Shown here one piece after another: positions 6,522-12,716 of a stretch of DNA of 12,716 nt. The notes under the pieces were generated by a model. That model made no database searches and was not told the DNA's origin. It worked only from the letters and a program-made list of their open reading frames with translations. Position numbers and translations under genes: made by a program. Position 1 is the stretch's first letter; every line of letters starts with the position of its first letter. The stretch is from Gemmatimonadota bacterium (lineage in GTDB: Bacteria; Gemmatimonadota; Gemmatimonadetes; Gemmatimonadales; GWC2-71-9): assembly GCA_003221075.1 (NCBI GenBank), contig QHUF01000129.1, forward strand, positions 1-12,716. Reading direction: 5' to 3'.

Positions 6522-7597
6522 CGAAACAACAGCCGGTCGGCGATGCGCTCGACGATCGCGCCCGGTTCGCCACTGGAGCGATTGGTCAGCACAATGATCG
6601 TCAGGCGGCGGTGCGGGAAGCGTTGAATCGCGTTGCGGAACCCGCTCGTTTCGCCGGTATGGCGCCAGCGTTTCTCGCCCCGATAGTGATCGACGAACCA
6701 GCCAAAGCCGTATTGTGTGTCGGCGCCGCCCGGCAATTGGGGCGGCGTGGTCGCCAGCTCCAGCGCCGCCGCATCGACGAGCGCCGTGTCTCCGTACAGC
6801 GCCCGATCCCAGTGCACCATGTCGTCCACGTTCGTGTAAATCCCGCCGTCGCCGAGCGTCGCGGATGTGACGCTCTGGTCGGTCGGCACGAATGTCCCGC
6901 CGCGCGGGGAATAACCGTAGGCGCGGCGAGGCACCGTGTCCGATCCCTCCACGTGGGCCACACTCGCGCCCATCCCGAGCGGCCGGAAGATTCGGGTTTG
7001 CAGGAACTCAGGGAACGTCATACCTGACACCCGTTCGACGATCAAGCCGAGCAGCACGTAGCCGGAATTGCTGTAGCGATACTGACTTCCCGCCGGGAAA
7101 TACAGCGAGTCTTTCGAGACAATGAGCGCGAGTACGTCGCGGCCGTCGAGCTGCGCGGTTCGCGAATCCGGAATCAGATCTTCGTAGTCCCACAGCCCGG
7201 ATGTGTGGTTGAGCAGGTGCCGGACGGTGACTGCTCGTGCGGCGGCCGGCAGCTCGGGCAGGAACTCCCGCACCGCCTGGTCGTAACGGACCTTTCCGTC
7301 CTTCACGAGCAGCATGACGGCCATGGCGGTGAACTGCTTCGAGACCGAGGCGAGGCGGTAATCGGTCTCGGGCGCCGCCGCGACGCGACGCTCGAGATCC
7401 GCCATCCCATAAGCGCGGCGCACCGCCACCCGGCCGTCCGAGATCACGACCACGCTCGCGCCGGGCACCGTGGTGCCGGTGTAGGCGGTGAAGAGCGAAT
7501 CGACGAATTGCAGGTCGTCAGCTGTCACGCGGGCCTTGCTTGCGGTCGCACACGCGGTGCACAGGACGAGCGCTACGATTTCGCAGCGGCGTACCAC
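6518..7597 (-). CDS. Serine hydrolase of the class C beta-lactamase/penicillin-binding protein family
   Basis: The 359-residue product matches the PF00144 family. It has the nucleophile motif Ser84-Val-Ser-Lys87 (LASVSKQFTAMA), Tyr175-Ser-Asn177 in YRYSNSGYVLLG, and His313-Thr-Gly315 in RWRHTGETSGF. The YGMADLERRV, HLLNHTSGLWDYE and NVDDMVHW stretches are also typical. Members include esterases, D-aminopeptidases and peptidoglycan-related enzymes; true beta-lactamase activity cannot be inferred. The leader MVRRCEIVALVLCTACATA directs export; Cys16 could be lipidated but the lipobox is imperfect. The start codon is a GTG at 7597, which overlaps the end of the ArsC-like gene by 25 bases, suggesting coupling. 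It is the last gene of a three-gene minus-strand unit. Its TAG stop overlaps the TAG stop of the convergent response regulator in a shared CTAG. Confidence 0.93.
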   Translation of the reverse strand: MVRRCEIVALVLCTACATASKARVTADDLQFVDSLFTAYTGTTVPGASVVVISDGRVAVRRAYGMADLERRVAAAPETDYRLASVSKQFTAMAVMLLVKDGKVRYDQAVREFLPELPAAARAVTVRHLLNHTSGLWDYEDLIPDSRTAQLDGRDVLALIVSKDSLYFPAGSQYRYSNSGYVLLGLIVERVSGMTFPEFLQTRIFRPLGMGASVAHVEGSDTVPRRAYGYSPRGGTFVPTDQSVTSATLGDGGIYTNVDDMVHWDRALYGDTALVDAAALELATTPPQLPGGADTQYGFGWFVDHYRGEKRWRHTGETSGFRNAIQRFPHRRLTIIVLTNRSSGEPGAIVERIADRLLFR

Positions 7598-7929
7598 GTG
7601 TTCCAGATTTCCTCCGCGGCGCCGATCGTGAGCTGCTGCTGGTTGCGCACCAGCGGCATCCGCAACAGCAGCGGTTCCAGACTGAGTTTCTCCAGCCAGC
7701 GTTCTTCACTCAGGATGGCCGAGCGCAGCCCAAGCTCGCTGTACCGGCGGGAGTCGTGGTCCACAAGTGTACTAACGCCGAACTTCTGAGCGAAGCGGCG
7801 CAGCTCGCCAACCGATGCCGCGCGCTCGTTCAGGTCGACGAAATGAACCTTGACGCGCCGCTCGGCGAAAAACCGCAGCGCCGCGCGTGTGTCCGCGCTC
7901 TTGCGCACTCCGAAGACCTGAACCTCCAT
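7573..7929 (-). CDS. ArsC/Spx-fold protein lacking cysteine
   Basis: The 118-residue protein has the layout of the ArsC family (PF03960): MEVQVFGVRKSADTRAALRF as first strand and helix, VHFVDLNERAAS, GELRRFAQKFG, and the C-terminal LLLRMPLVRNQQQLTIG, where the PLVR motif gives the conserved cis-proline and arginine region. Arsenate reductases use a cysteine in the first loop and Spx uses CxxC. Here that loop reads VRKSADT and the whole protein has no cysteine, so thiol-based arsenate reduction is not possible by the known mechanism. It may be a binding or regulatory relative, perhaps contacting RNA polymerase as Spx does, but that is inference. An AGGA (minus strand, 7937-7940) overlapping the upstream stop serves as ribosome site. 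The gene follows the plug-like gene by 9 bases and overlaps the serine hydrolase gene. Confidence 0.82.
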   Translation of the reverse strand: MEVQVFGVRKSADTRAALRFFAERRVKVHFVDLNERAASVGELRRFAQKFGVSTLVDHDSRRYSELGLRSAILSEERWLEKLSLEPLLLRMPLVRNQQQLTIGAAEEIWNTWYAAAKS

Positions 7930-7938
7930 GCTGCGGTC

Positions 7939-8325
7939 CTAGTGGGGATTGGTGATGACCTCGATCGCGCCGAGGAGATGCCCGGGACCAAAACGGCCTT
8001 CGGCACTAGAGGGGGAGAAGTAGCGGACCGAGTAGGCAGCCCGGATCGTGATCAACCGCAGGCCATCGATGCCCGACCCGTAGCGATTCCCGTCTACATA
8101 GATGATGAGATTCTGATTGGGCAGCACCGGGTTCGGGCGGCTGCGCATGATCCACTCGGGCCGCAGTTGCCGTACGGCGTCGTAAACGGTCGATCCGGTC
8201 ACGGCCGAGAAGTCCTCCGCGGTGAGCAGGTTGGCGTCGTGGTTTGCCGCGACGTCGCGCGGCATGCGCGCGTGCGAGCAGTCAGCCAGTCCGAGCAGGA
8301 ACACCAGCAGGACGGCGAATCTCAT
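7939..8325 (-). CDS. Small lipoprotein-like protein with TonB-plug-like domain
   Basis: From the ATG at 8325 the product has 128 residues; a TTG two codons upstream is a less likely start. MRFAVLLVFLLGLADCSHA is a lipoprotein-like leader with Cys16, although Asp before the cysteine is unusual. The rest, with VYDAVRQLRPEWI, LIIYVDGNRYG, LRLITIRAAYSVRYFSPS and AEGRFGPGHLLGAIEVIT, resembles the isolated plug domain of TonB-dependent receptors, where a variable strand pair around a YVDG turn is followed by a sequence ending in an IEVIT strand. No beta barrel follows, so it cannot be a receptor. I recall similar free-standing plug-like proteins in Gemmatimonadota, with no known role. It heads a three-gene unit with the ArsC-like and serine hydrolase genes and diverges from the EamA gene across 43 bp. 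Confidence 0.75.
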   Translation of the reverse strand: MRFAVLLVFLLGLADCSHARMPRDVAANHDANLLTAEDFSAVTGSTVYDAVRQLRPEWIMRSRPNPVLPNQNLIIYVDGNRYGSGIDGLRLITIRAAYSVRYFSPSSAEGRFGPGHLLGAIEVITNPH

Positions 8326-8340
8326 CGGCAAAAAGGTAGC

Positions 8341-8353
8341 CTATATTCCTCGC
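8341..8353 (+). promoter_or_regulatory. Promoter-like element CTATATTCCTCGC before the EamA gene
   Basis: The 13-base element, with -10-like TATATT at 8342-8347, lies in the spacer between the divergent plug-like and EamA genes. An identical copy occurs before the MFS gene at 10907-10919. If TATATT is a -10 box the transcript would start near 8354 with about 15 leader bases before the ATG at 8369. I see no good -35. It could instead serve the minus-strand gene. Confidence 0.45.
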
Positions 8354-8368
8354 TCCCGGCGAGGTGTC

Positions 8369-9229
8369 ATGAGTCCCCGATCAAAAATCATTGCCGCAGC
8401 CGTCCTGTTCTCGAGCGGGGGCGCGGCCATCAAGTTCTGCAGCTTCGGGGCGTGGCAGCTCGCGGCGTTTCGAGCGGCGCTCGCAATGCTCACCATCCTC
8501 GTGCTGCTTCCCGAAGCGCGACGCGCGTGGAGCTGGCGCACCGTCGTGGTCGGCTTCTCGTACGCCGCGACGACGCTGCTGTATGTGCAGGCGAACAAGC
8601 ACACGACAGCGGCCAGCGCCATCTTCCTGCAGTCCACGAGCCCGCTCTTCATTCTGCTGCTCGCGCCCGTGCTGCTGGGCGAGCACGCCACGCGGCGCGA
8701 CATCGGGCAGATGGCGGTCATGGGTGCGGGTCTGGGGCTGTTCCTGCTCGGTCACGATCGGGCGTCCACGACGGCGCCGAATCCGGTGTTGGGGAACGTG
8801 CTTGCAGCGATCTGTGCCGTGGCGTGGTCGTTTACAGTCATCGGCTATCGCTGGCTCGCGGCGCGCGGCCAGTCTGTCGCGGCGGCGGCGGTGTCGGGGA
8901 ATCTCACCGCCGGGGCGATCGCATTCGTCGTGGCGCAACCACTCGCCGCCGGCCGTCCCGCGGACTGGGCCGTCGTGGTCTTTCTCGGCGCGTGCCAGCT
9001 CGGCATCCCATACCTCTTTCTGGCGCGCGCGGTGCCCCGGGTCCGCGCGCTCGAAGTGGGTCTCTTCCTTCTTATCGAGCCCGTTCTGAATCCGATCTGG
9101 GCGTGGTTGGTGCATGGTGAGACACCCGGCCCCGCGACTCTCGCGGGCGGAGCGCTCATCCTCGGCGCGACGGCGGGCCGGATGCTGCTCGACGTGCGCA
9201 AGACCGCCGGGGACACGGTCGTCGCATAA
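8369..9229 (+). CDS. EamA-family (drug/metabolite) transporter
   Basis: The 286-residue product is almost wholly hydrophobic and fits the ten-helix DMT/EamA layout, with two repeats of five helices (about 5-130 and 148-275). Landmarks are the WQLAAFRAALAMLTI helix, LLYVQANKHTTAASAIFLQS with PLFILLLAPVLLGE in the first repeat, and ALEVGLFLLIEPVLNPIWAWLVHGE in the second. These match the paired family signatures that end each repeat in a helix followed by Gly-Glu. Substrates of this family range from amino acids to drugs and cannot be read here. The ATG at 8369 is preferred because upstream codons in the same frame only run antisense through the plug-like gene. A weak GAGG lies 4 bases upstream. 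The stop codon lies in the A-rich end of the opposing protease terminator. Confidence 0.92.
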   Translation: MSPRSKIIAAAVLFSSGGAAIKFCSFGAWQLAAFRAALAMLTILVLLPEARRAWSWRTVVVGFSYAATTLLYVQANKHTTAASAIFLQSTSPLFILLLAPVLLGEHATRRDIGQMAVMGAGLGLFLLGHDRASTTAPNPVLGNVLAAICAVAWSFTVIGYRWLAARGQSVAAAAVSGNLTAGAIAFVVAQPLAAGRPADWAVVVFLGACQLGIPYLFLARAVPRVRALEVGLFLLIEPVLNPIWAWLVHGETPGPATLAGGALILGATAGRMLLDVRKTAGDTVVA

Positions 9230-9261
9230 AGAAAACGGGCCCGACTTGGCAGCGGGCCCGC
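9229..9261 (-). terminator. Rho-independent terminator of the subtilase gene
   Basis: Read on the minus strand, CGGGCCCG (9253-9260), a 9-base loop and CGGGCCCG (9236-9243) form an 8-bp all-G/C hairpin followed by TTTTCTTT (9228-9235). This is a textbook intrinsic terminator located about 25 bases after the protease stop. On the plus strand no T-run follows the hairpin, so it should work poorly for the EamA gene. The T-run overlaps the EamA stop codon on the other strand. Confidence 0.85.
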
Positions 9262-9284
9262 ATCTCCATCGTCGCGTCAGTGCG

Positions 9285-10826
9285 TTACTGAGTCGCTCTG
9301 AACGCGTTTACTCGTCCTCCTCCATAGAAGTCGTCGTTGCCCGGCTTGCCGAGGTCATCGGCCGAGTGACGCAGGCGTGCCTCAACGGCCGCGGGCCCGA
9401 TGCGCCCGAACTTGCCGATGATCAGTGCCGCGACGCCCGAGACCGCGGGCGCGGCCATGCTCGTGCCTGCGGCCCATGCGTACGAGTTTATAGCGCTCCC
9501 GGCCCCGCGCTGCGGGGCGAGGACGAGGTCGAACACCCAGCACGGGCGTGTGAGAGAGCCGCTGGGATTCACAGGCTTCGTGCAAGGGGCGTCGCCTGGC
9601 AACACAAAGTCGCCACCGGGCCCTGCGAACGTGACCGCTGACTGACCAAAGTTCGTGTACGACGCCGGCCGATCGAGGTTGTTGGCGCCGAGTGCCCATC
9701 CCATGGGACCGGTCGCCGACACGGCGATCACGTGCGGAGACATCGCCGGGACGACCAGAACATCGTTTGTGTGATCGAGGTCGAGCGCGTCGTTCCCCAT
9801 GGCCGCCACGACGGTTACGCCGCGCTGATAGGCGTAGGTCGTCGCCTTTCCCAGTACACTCGCCAAATGCGCGGCGCCGCTCGCACCGAGCGGTTTTCCC
9901 GTAATGGGATCGTACTGCTGGTGCTGGAATATCCCGGCGAGGCTCATGTTGATCACGTCGGCGCCGGCGCCGCCTTCGGCGATCGGCGTGGCGGCGTACA
10001 CGATGCCCGCAATGACGTTCGCGAACGAACCGCTCCCGCAGTGCAGGACCTTCACGCCAATCAGGGTGGCACTCGGCGCGATTCCGACTGTACCGAGACC
10101 CTGACCGGGAGCGCCGACGATTCCCGCCACGTGCGTGCCGTGCCAGAACGTGTCGGTCAAGCGGCAGACGCCCTGAGCGTCACGCGCCTGATCGAAGTTG
10201 AAAGGCTGACCCGGAACGAACGACCGTGAGTGCGCGACATCGAGGTTCGGCGCAATGTCCTGGTGAGCGCTGTGAATGCCGCCGTCCAGGATCGCCACGC
10301 GCGCACCTGCACCCCGCGCGCCAAGATCCCAGGCCGCCGGGGCAGAAACCGCATCGGGTGCCCATTGGATCTGCCGGAGGGCCTCCGTTGCGCCGAAGCT
10401 CGCAGCGCCGTCCAAAGATCCGGCGTCGCTCAGCTCGCCTGCCTCGACGACTCGTTCTGGGGCTACCCATCGCACCTCGATGTCTTCCGTCACGTCCGCA
10501 ACACCCTTGATCTTCGCGGCGCGCGCGGTGAATCCCGGATCACTCGACGCGGCCACGGCGACGCCAATCTGGTCGACACTCGTGGTCACGGTTCCGCCCG
10601 CGGCACTCACCTGTGCCGCGAGATCTGCCGGGAGCTGCGAGCCAGTGAAGTTGATGACGTAGGATTTGCTGTTTGCTGCTGGTGCGACCAGCTGCAGGGT
10701 GGGACTGCCGGCCAGTGTTGGCGTCGTGGCGGTGTTCGCCGTCGGACTAATGGGTGCCGACTCGACGCATGCCGCGGCGACGAACGCGCCGGTGACGAGG
10801 GTAAATCGCAGGGCCTGTCTGTACAT
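9285..10826 (-). CDS. Subtilisin-like serine protease (peptidase S8), lipoprotein-type
   Basis: The 513-residue protein opens with MYRQALRFTLVTGAFVAAAC; Cys20 in a good lipobox suggests lipid anchoring. Residues 21-53 are a Thr/Pro/Ala-rich linker. Residues 54-120 (YVINFTGSQLPADLAAQV, GVAVAAS, IKGVADVTEDI) look like an I9-type inhibitor propeptide, so the enzyme is probably made as a zymogen. The catalytic domain (about 165-505) has Asp181 in VAILDGGIH, His229 in HGTHVAGIVG, oxyanion Asn345 in VVAAMGND and Ser456 in GTSMAAPAVSG, so all key residues are present. Four cysteines in the catalytic domain (221, 263, 415, 429) could form disulfides. A GGAG (minus strand, 10833-10836) precedes the ATG by 6 bases. 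The gene stands alone, ends at a strong terminator and diverges from the MFS gene across 96 bp. Confidence 0.95.
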   Translation of the reverse strand: MYRQALRFTLVTGAFVAAACVESAPISPTANTATTPTLAGSPTLQLVAPAANSKSYVINFTGSQLPADLAAQVSAAGGTVTTSVDQIGVAVAASSDPGFTARAAKIKGVADVTEDIEVRWVAPERVVEAGELSDAGSLDGAASFGATEALRQIQWAPDAVSAPAAWDLGARGAGARVAILDGGIHSAHQDIAPNLDVAHSRSFVPGQPFNFDQARDAQGVCRLTDTFWHGTHVAGIVGAPGQGLGTVGIAPSATLIGVKVLHCGSGSFANVIAGIVYAATPIAEGGAGADVINMSLAGIFQHQQYDPITGKPLGASGAAHLASVLGKATTYAYQRGVTVVAAMGNDALDLDHTNDVLVVPAMSPHVIAVSATGPMGWALGANNLDRPASYTNFGQSAVTFAGPGGDFVLPGDAPCTKPVNPSGSLTRPCWVFDLVLAPQRGAGSAINSYAWAAGTSMAAPAVSGVAALIIGKFGRIGPAAVEARLRHSADDLGKPGNDDFYGGGRVNAFRATQ

Positions 10827-10832
10827 CGTGAA

Positions 10833-10836
10833 CTCC
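10833..10836 (-). promoter_or_regulatory. Ribosome binding site of the subtilase gene
   Basis: Minus-strand GGAG lies 6 bases before the ATG at 10826 and supports that start. Confidence 0.6.
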
Positions 10837-10906
10837 GAGGAGCTGAGGACGGATCCGAGGGCGCTGGGATCGTGAAGCTGTCGCGGTTTCCGACAAGTCG
10901 CAAGCG

Positions 10907-10919
10907 CTATATTCCTCGC
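10907..10919 (+). promoter_or_regulatory. Promoter-like element CTATATTCCTCGC before the MFS gene
   Basis: This is identical to 8341-8353. TATATT (10908-10913) ends 9 bases before the ATG at 10923, so transcription from it would start within a few bases of the start codon and give a leaderless or near-leaderless mRNA. No Shine-Dalgarno is present between them, which fits that reading. Confidence 0.5.
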
Positions 10920-10922
10920 CCC

Positions 10923-12110
10923 ATGCCCGCACCCCGCGCCCGCATCGGCGTCATCTTCTTCACCGTCCTGATCGATCTGATCGGCTTCGGGATCGTCATG
11001 CCGATCCTGCCGTTCTACGGGCAGCGCTTCGGTGCCAGCGGCCTCGCGTACGGCGCTGTGCTTGGCGTCTACTCCTTCATGCAGTTCGTCGCGACGGCCC
11101 TGCTCGGCAAGCTGTCCGACCGGATCGGACGCCGGCCGGTGCTGCTCACCACGATGCTCGTGAATGCCGTGGGCTATACCCTCTTCGCGTTCGCCGGCTC
11201 GTATTGGGTGTTGTTTCTGTCACGCGTGGTGTCGGGCTTTGCCGGCGGCAACATCTCGGCGGCGCAGGCCTACATGGCGGACATCACGACGCCGGCCGAG
11301 CGTTCGCGCGGCATGGGGATCGTGGGCGCGGCGTTCGGCATCGGATTCAGCGCCGGTCCGGCAGTCGGCGGACTCGCGGACCACTACCTGGGCCACGCAG
11401 CGCCCGGTCTCGTGGCCGTCGTCTTATCGCTCGCGAATTTTATTTCCGCGTACTTCATTCTGCCCGAATCCCTGAAACACGAGCTTCGAGTCAAAAGACC
11501 GATCTTCGACCTGCGTCATATCGGACAAGCGATCGCGCGGCCCCGCCTCCGTCCCCTCATGGCGGTCTGGGCGCTCACGCCGCTCGGCTTCGCCGGCTAC
11601 ACCGCGGCGCTGCCGTACCGCGCCATCGCCGCGCTGGGATGGAAGCAGCTCCAGCTCACCTTCCTCTTCATCATCATCGGTGTGACGGCGGCCGCCGTGC
11701 AGGGCTACTTCTTTGGCAAACTGGTGCGGCGCACCGGCGAGCGCTGGTTGGTCATCGCCGGGGCGTTCGGGATGGCGGTGTCGATTGCCATCGTGCCGTT
11801 CCTGCCCAGCTCGGCGCTGTTATACGGATGGACCTTCGTGCTGGCGGTCGCCAACAGCGTTTTCTCTCCCGCGGCGACGGGGCTGGTGTCCGTCTACGCG
11901 GACCCCAACGAGCAGGGCACCGTCCTCGGCGCGGCGCAGGCCATCAGCGCCCTGGGGCGCACCGCTGGTCCACCGCTCATCGGTACAGTCTATGACGTGA
12001 GCCCCGTCACGTCCTTCTTGCTCGCTGGTCTGTTCATGGGCCTCGCCGGGCTGGCGGCGTTTCGACTCGCACCTGTTACGCATTACGCCCCCCCTCCCTC
12101 AGAGCCTTAA
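10923..12110 (+). CDS. MFS transporter, TetA-like (DHA1 type)
   Basis: The 395-residue product has the twelve-helix MFS layout. Helix 1 carries DLIGFGIVMPILPFYG, the D-x-x-G-x-G-x-x-x-P-x-L pattern of TetA-like DHA1 drug:proton antiporters. Motif A, GKLSDRIGRRPVL (62-74), lies in the loop after helix 2. Motif C, GIGFSAGPAVGG (139-150), is the antiporter signature in helix 5. QAYMADITTPAERSRGMG between helices 4 and 5 is also typical. Substrate and any resistance phenotype cannot be inferred. The ATG at 10923 is chosen because the frame upstream only runs antisense through the protease gene and because a -10-like box sits directly before it. The downstream lipoprotein gene follows after 51 bases and may be cotranscribed. 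Confidence 0.93.
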   Translation: MPAPRARIGVIFFTVLIDLIGFGIVMPILPFYGQRFGASGLAYGAVLGVYSFMQFVATALLGKLSDRIGRRPVLLTTMLVNAVGYTLFAFAGSYWVLFLSRVVSGFAGGNISAAQAYMADITTPAERSRGMGIVGAAFGIGFSAGPAVGGLADHYLGHAAPGLVAVVLSLANFISAYFILPESLKHELRVKRPIFDLRHIGQAIARPRLRPLMAVWALTPLGFAGYTAALPYRAIAALGWKQLQLTFLFIIIGVTAAAVQGYFFGKLVRRTGERWLVIAGAFGMAVSIAIVPFLPSSALLYGWTFVLAVANSVFSPAATGLVSVYADPNEQGTVLGAAQAISALGRTAGPPLIGTVYDVSPVTSFLLAGLFMGLAGLAAFRLAPVTHYAPPPSEP

Positions 12111-12150
12111 CGACGTCTAAGCTTCAACGTCCAAGAGCCAGACTTTTCAC

Positions 12151-12154
12151 GGAG
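12151..12154 (+). promoter_or_regulatory. Ribosome binding site of the C-terminal-edge lipoprotein gene
   Basis: GGAG lies 7 bases before the ATG at 12162 and supports that reading frame over the open antisense frame. Confidence 0.6.
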
Positions 12155-12161
12155 CAACGGA

Positions 12162-12716
12162 ATGCACAAGCGAATCACGATCGCGTTGGCCGCTCTCACG
12201 TTCGCGGCGGCCTGCAGTCAGGATCCGACGGGCGCCTCTTCGAACGAGCTGGTGCTCGCGCAAAGCTCGCAGGCGATCGCCGACAACGTCGCCGCGTCGC
12301 CCACCGGTGGCACCACGTGCGAGGGGTGGTTCAGACGACTGATCGACACACTGCGCACGACCGATAATCCCGTCGCGCTCGCCTACCTCGACTCCGCCCG
12401 AATGAACCGCGATTCGGCGTGGGCCGCATGGCAGCGCGGCGACACGGCAGCTGCCCGCGCCTTCCGGCGCGCGGCGTTCCGCGATCTGCTGTCGGCGGTC
12501 GTTGAGCTGTTCCCGAACGCACCAGAGCGGACTGGGGCGGCCGTCGATACGGCGATCGCGCGCATCGAGAATTTCCTCGGCGATCGCGACGCACCGCGAA
12601 TTCGGGCCATTCTCGCCCACGTCAAGGATCTGCGCACGCAGGCTGTGGCCGCACTGGCGGCGGGCGACAAGGTGACGGCATTCGCGCTGAATCTCCGAAG
12701 TCTGCAGATCCTGCAC
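12162..12716 (+). CDS. Putative lipoprotein of unknown family, 5' part (runs off right edge)
   Basis: The frame is open for 185 codons to the window edge. The leader MHKRITIALAALTFAAAC, followed by SQDP, is a standard lipoprotein signal with Cys18 as the lipidated residue. The mature part starts with a Ser/Ala-rich tether, has CEGWFRRLIDTLRTTDNP, then long helices rich in Ala, Arg and Asp (DSAWAAWQRGDTAAARAFRR, LLSAVVELFPNAPERTG, RIRAILAHVKDLRTQAVAAL). It looks like an all-helical envelope protein that could form a bundle or protein-binding scaffold. Repeating AAxxAGD-type turns (WQRGDTAAA, ALAAGDKVTA) suggest a duplicated helical hairpin. I recognise no named family. A GGAG 7 bases upstream and the signal peptide support this strand; the antisense strand is also open but has no such features. 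Confidence 0.8.
   Translation, partial: MHKRITIALAALTFAAACSQDPTGASSNELVLAQSSQAIADNVAASPTGGTTCEGWFRRLIDTLRTTDNPVALAYLDSARMNRDSAWAAWQRGDTAAARAFRRAAFRDLLSAVVELFPNAPERTGAAVDTAIARIENFLGDRDAPRIRAILAHVKDLRTQAVAALAAGDKVTAFALNLRSLQILH

Noticed and set aside
6518..7597. Serine hydrolase as an antibiotic-resistance beta-lactamase
   Set aside because: The family motifs fit, but this family is mostly esterases and peptidases, and nothing here points to beta-lactam hydrolysis.
10230..10922. Long open extension in frame with the MFS gene, giving a possible 626-residue fusion
   Set aside because: It runs antisense through the intact subtilase gene, has no domain sense, and a -10-like box directly precedes the ATG at 10923. 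It is a G+C-rich shadow.
12147..12716. Open minus-strand frame to the right edge
   Set aside because: It has no recognisable domain, while the plus strand has a lipoprotein signal and a ribosome site in a continuous frame.
1..12716. Mobile elements, CRISPR arrays, tRNA or rRNA genes
   Set aside because: No transposase or integrase motifs, terminal inverted repeats, spaced direct repeats or tRNA-like cloverleafs were seen. The only array is the short octamer repeat.

Overview
The window is G+C-rich and gene-dense, with many secreted or lipid-anchored proteins. The protein families (a DUF1501/DUF1800 pair, a short TonB-plug-like lipoprotein, a cysteine-free ArsC-like protein, tandem SnoaL/DUF4440-like domains) look most like a soil member of the Gemmatimonadota or a close relative. 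That placement is from remembered family resemblance, not from a search. It reads as ordinary chromosome: I see no phage, insertion sequence, integron, CRISPR array, tRNA or rRNA.

Layout. (1) 1-2011, minus strand: a two-gene export unit, DUF1800 (536-2011, Sec-type leader) followed by DUF1501 (539 to beyond the left edge, Tat leader), joined by an ATGA start/stop overlap. The DUF1501 gene carries a five-unit 8-bp repeat exactly between leader and mature domain. The DUF1800 protein seems to lack a segment of its C-terminal half. (2) 2052-3923, plus: a full ABC half-transporter (membrane domain plus ATPase), divergent from DUF1800. (3) 3928-4767, minus: a secreted protein with two SnoaL/DUF4440-like domains. 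(4) 4982-6521, plus: a two-component system, a LytS/YehU-type histidine kinase overlapping a response regulator that joins a LytT-like receiver to an OmpR-type winged helix. The kinase lacks a convincing start codon. (5) 6518-8325, minus: an apparent three-gene operon of a plug-like lipoprotein, an ArsC-like protein without cysteine and a class-C-type serine hydrolase. (6) 8369-9229, plus: an EamA-family exporter. (7) 9285-10826, minus: a lipoprotein-type subtilisin-like protease with a clear terminator. (8) 10923-12110, plus: a TetA-like MFS transporter. (9) 12162 to beyond the right edge, plus: a helical lipoprotein of no family I recognise.

Transcription alternates strand nearly gene by gene, so most units look independent. 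Divergent pairs share short spacers; two of these hold the same 13-base element with a TATATT core. Convergent pairs are packed tightly: 4 bp apart at 3923/3928, and sharing a CTAG at 6518-6521. No intergenic stretch exceeds 300 bases; the longest is about 214 bases (4768-4981).

I found no clearly new multi-gene system. The best leads are the hybrid two-component regulator with its disturbed kinase start, the octamer repeat in the DUF1501 leader junction, the apparent internal loss in DUF1800, and the shared near-leaderless promoter element.
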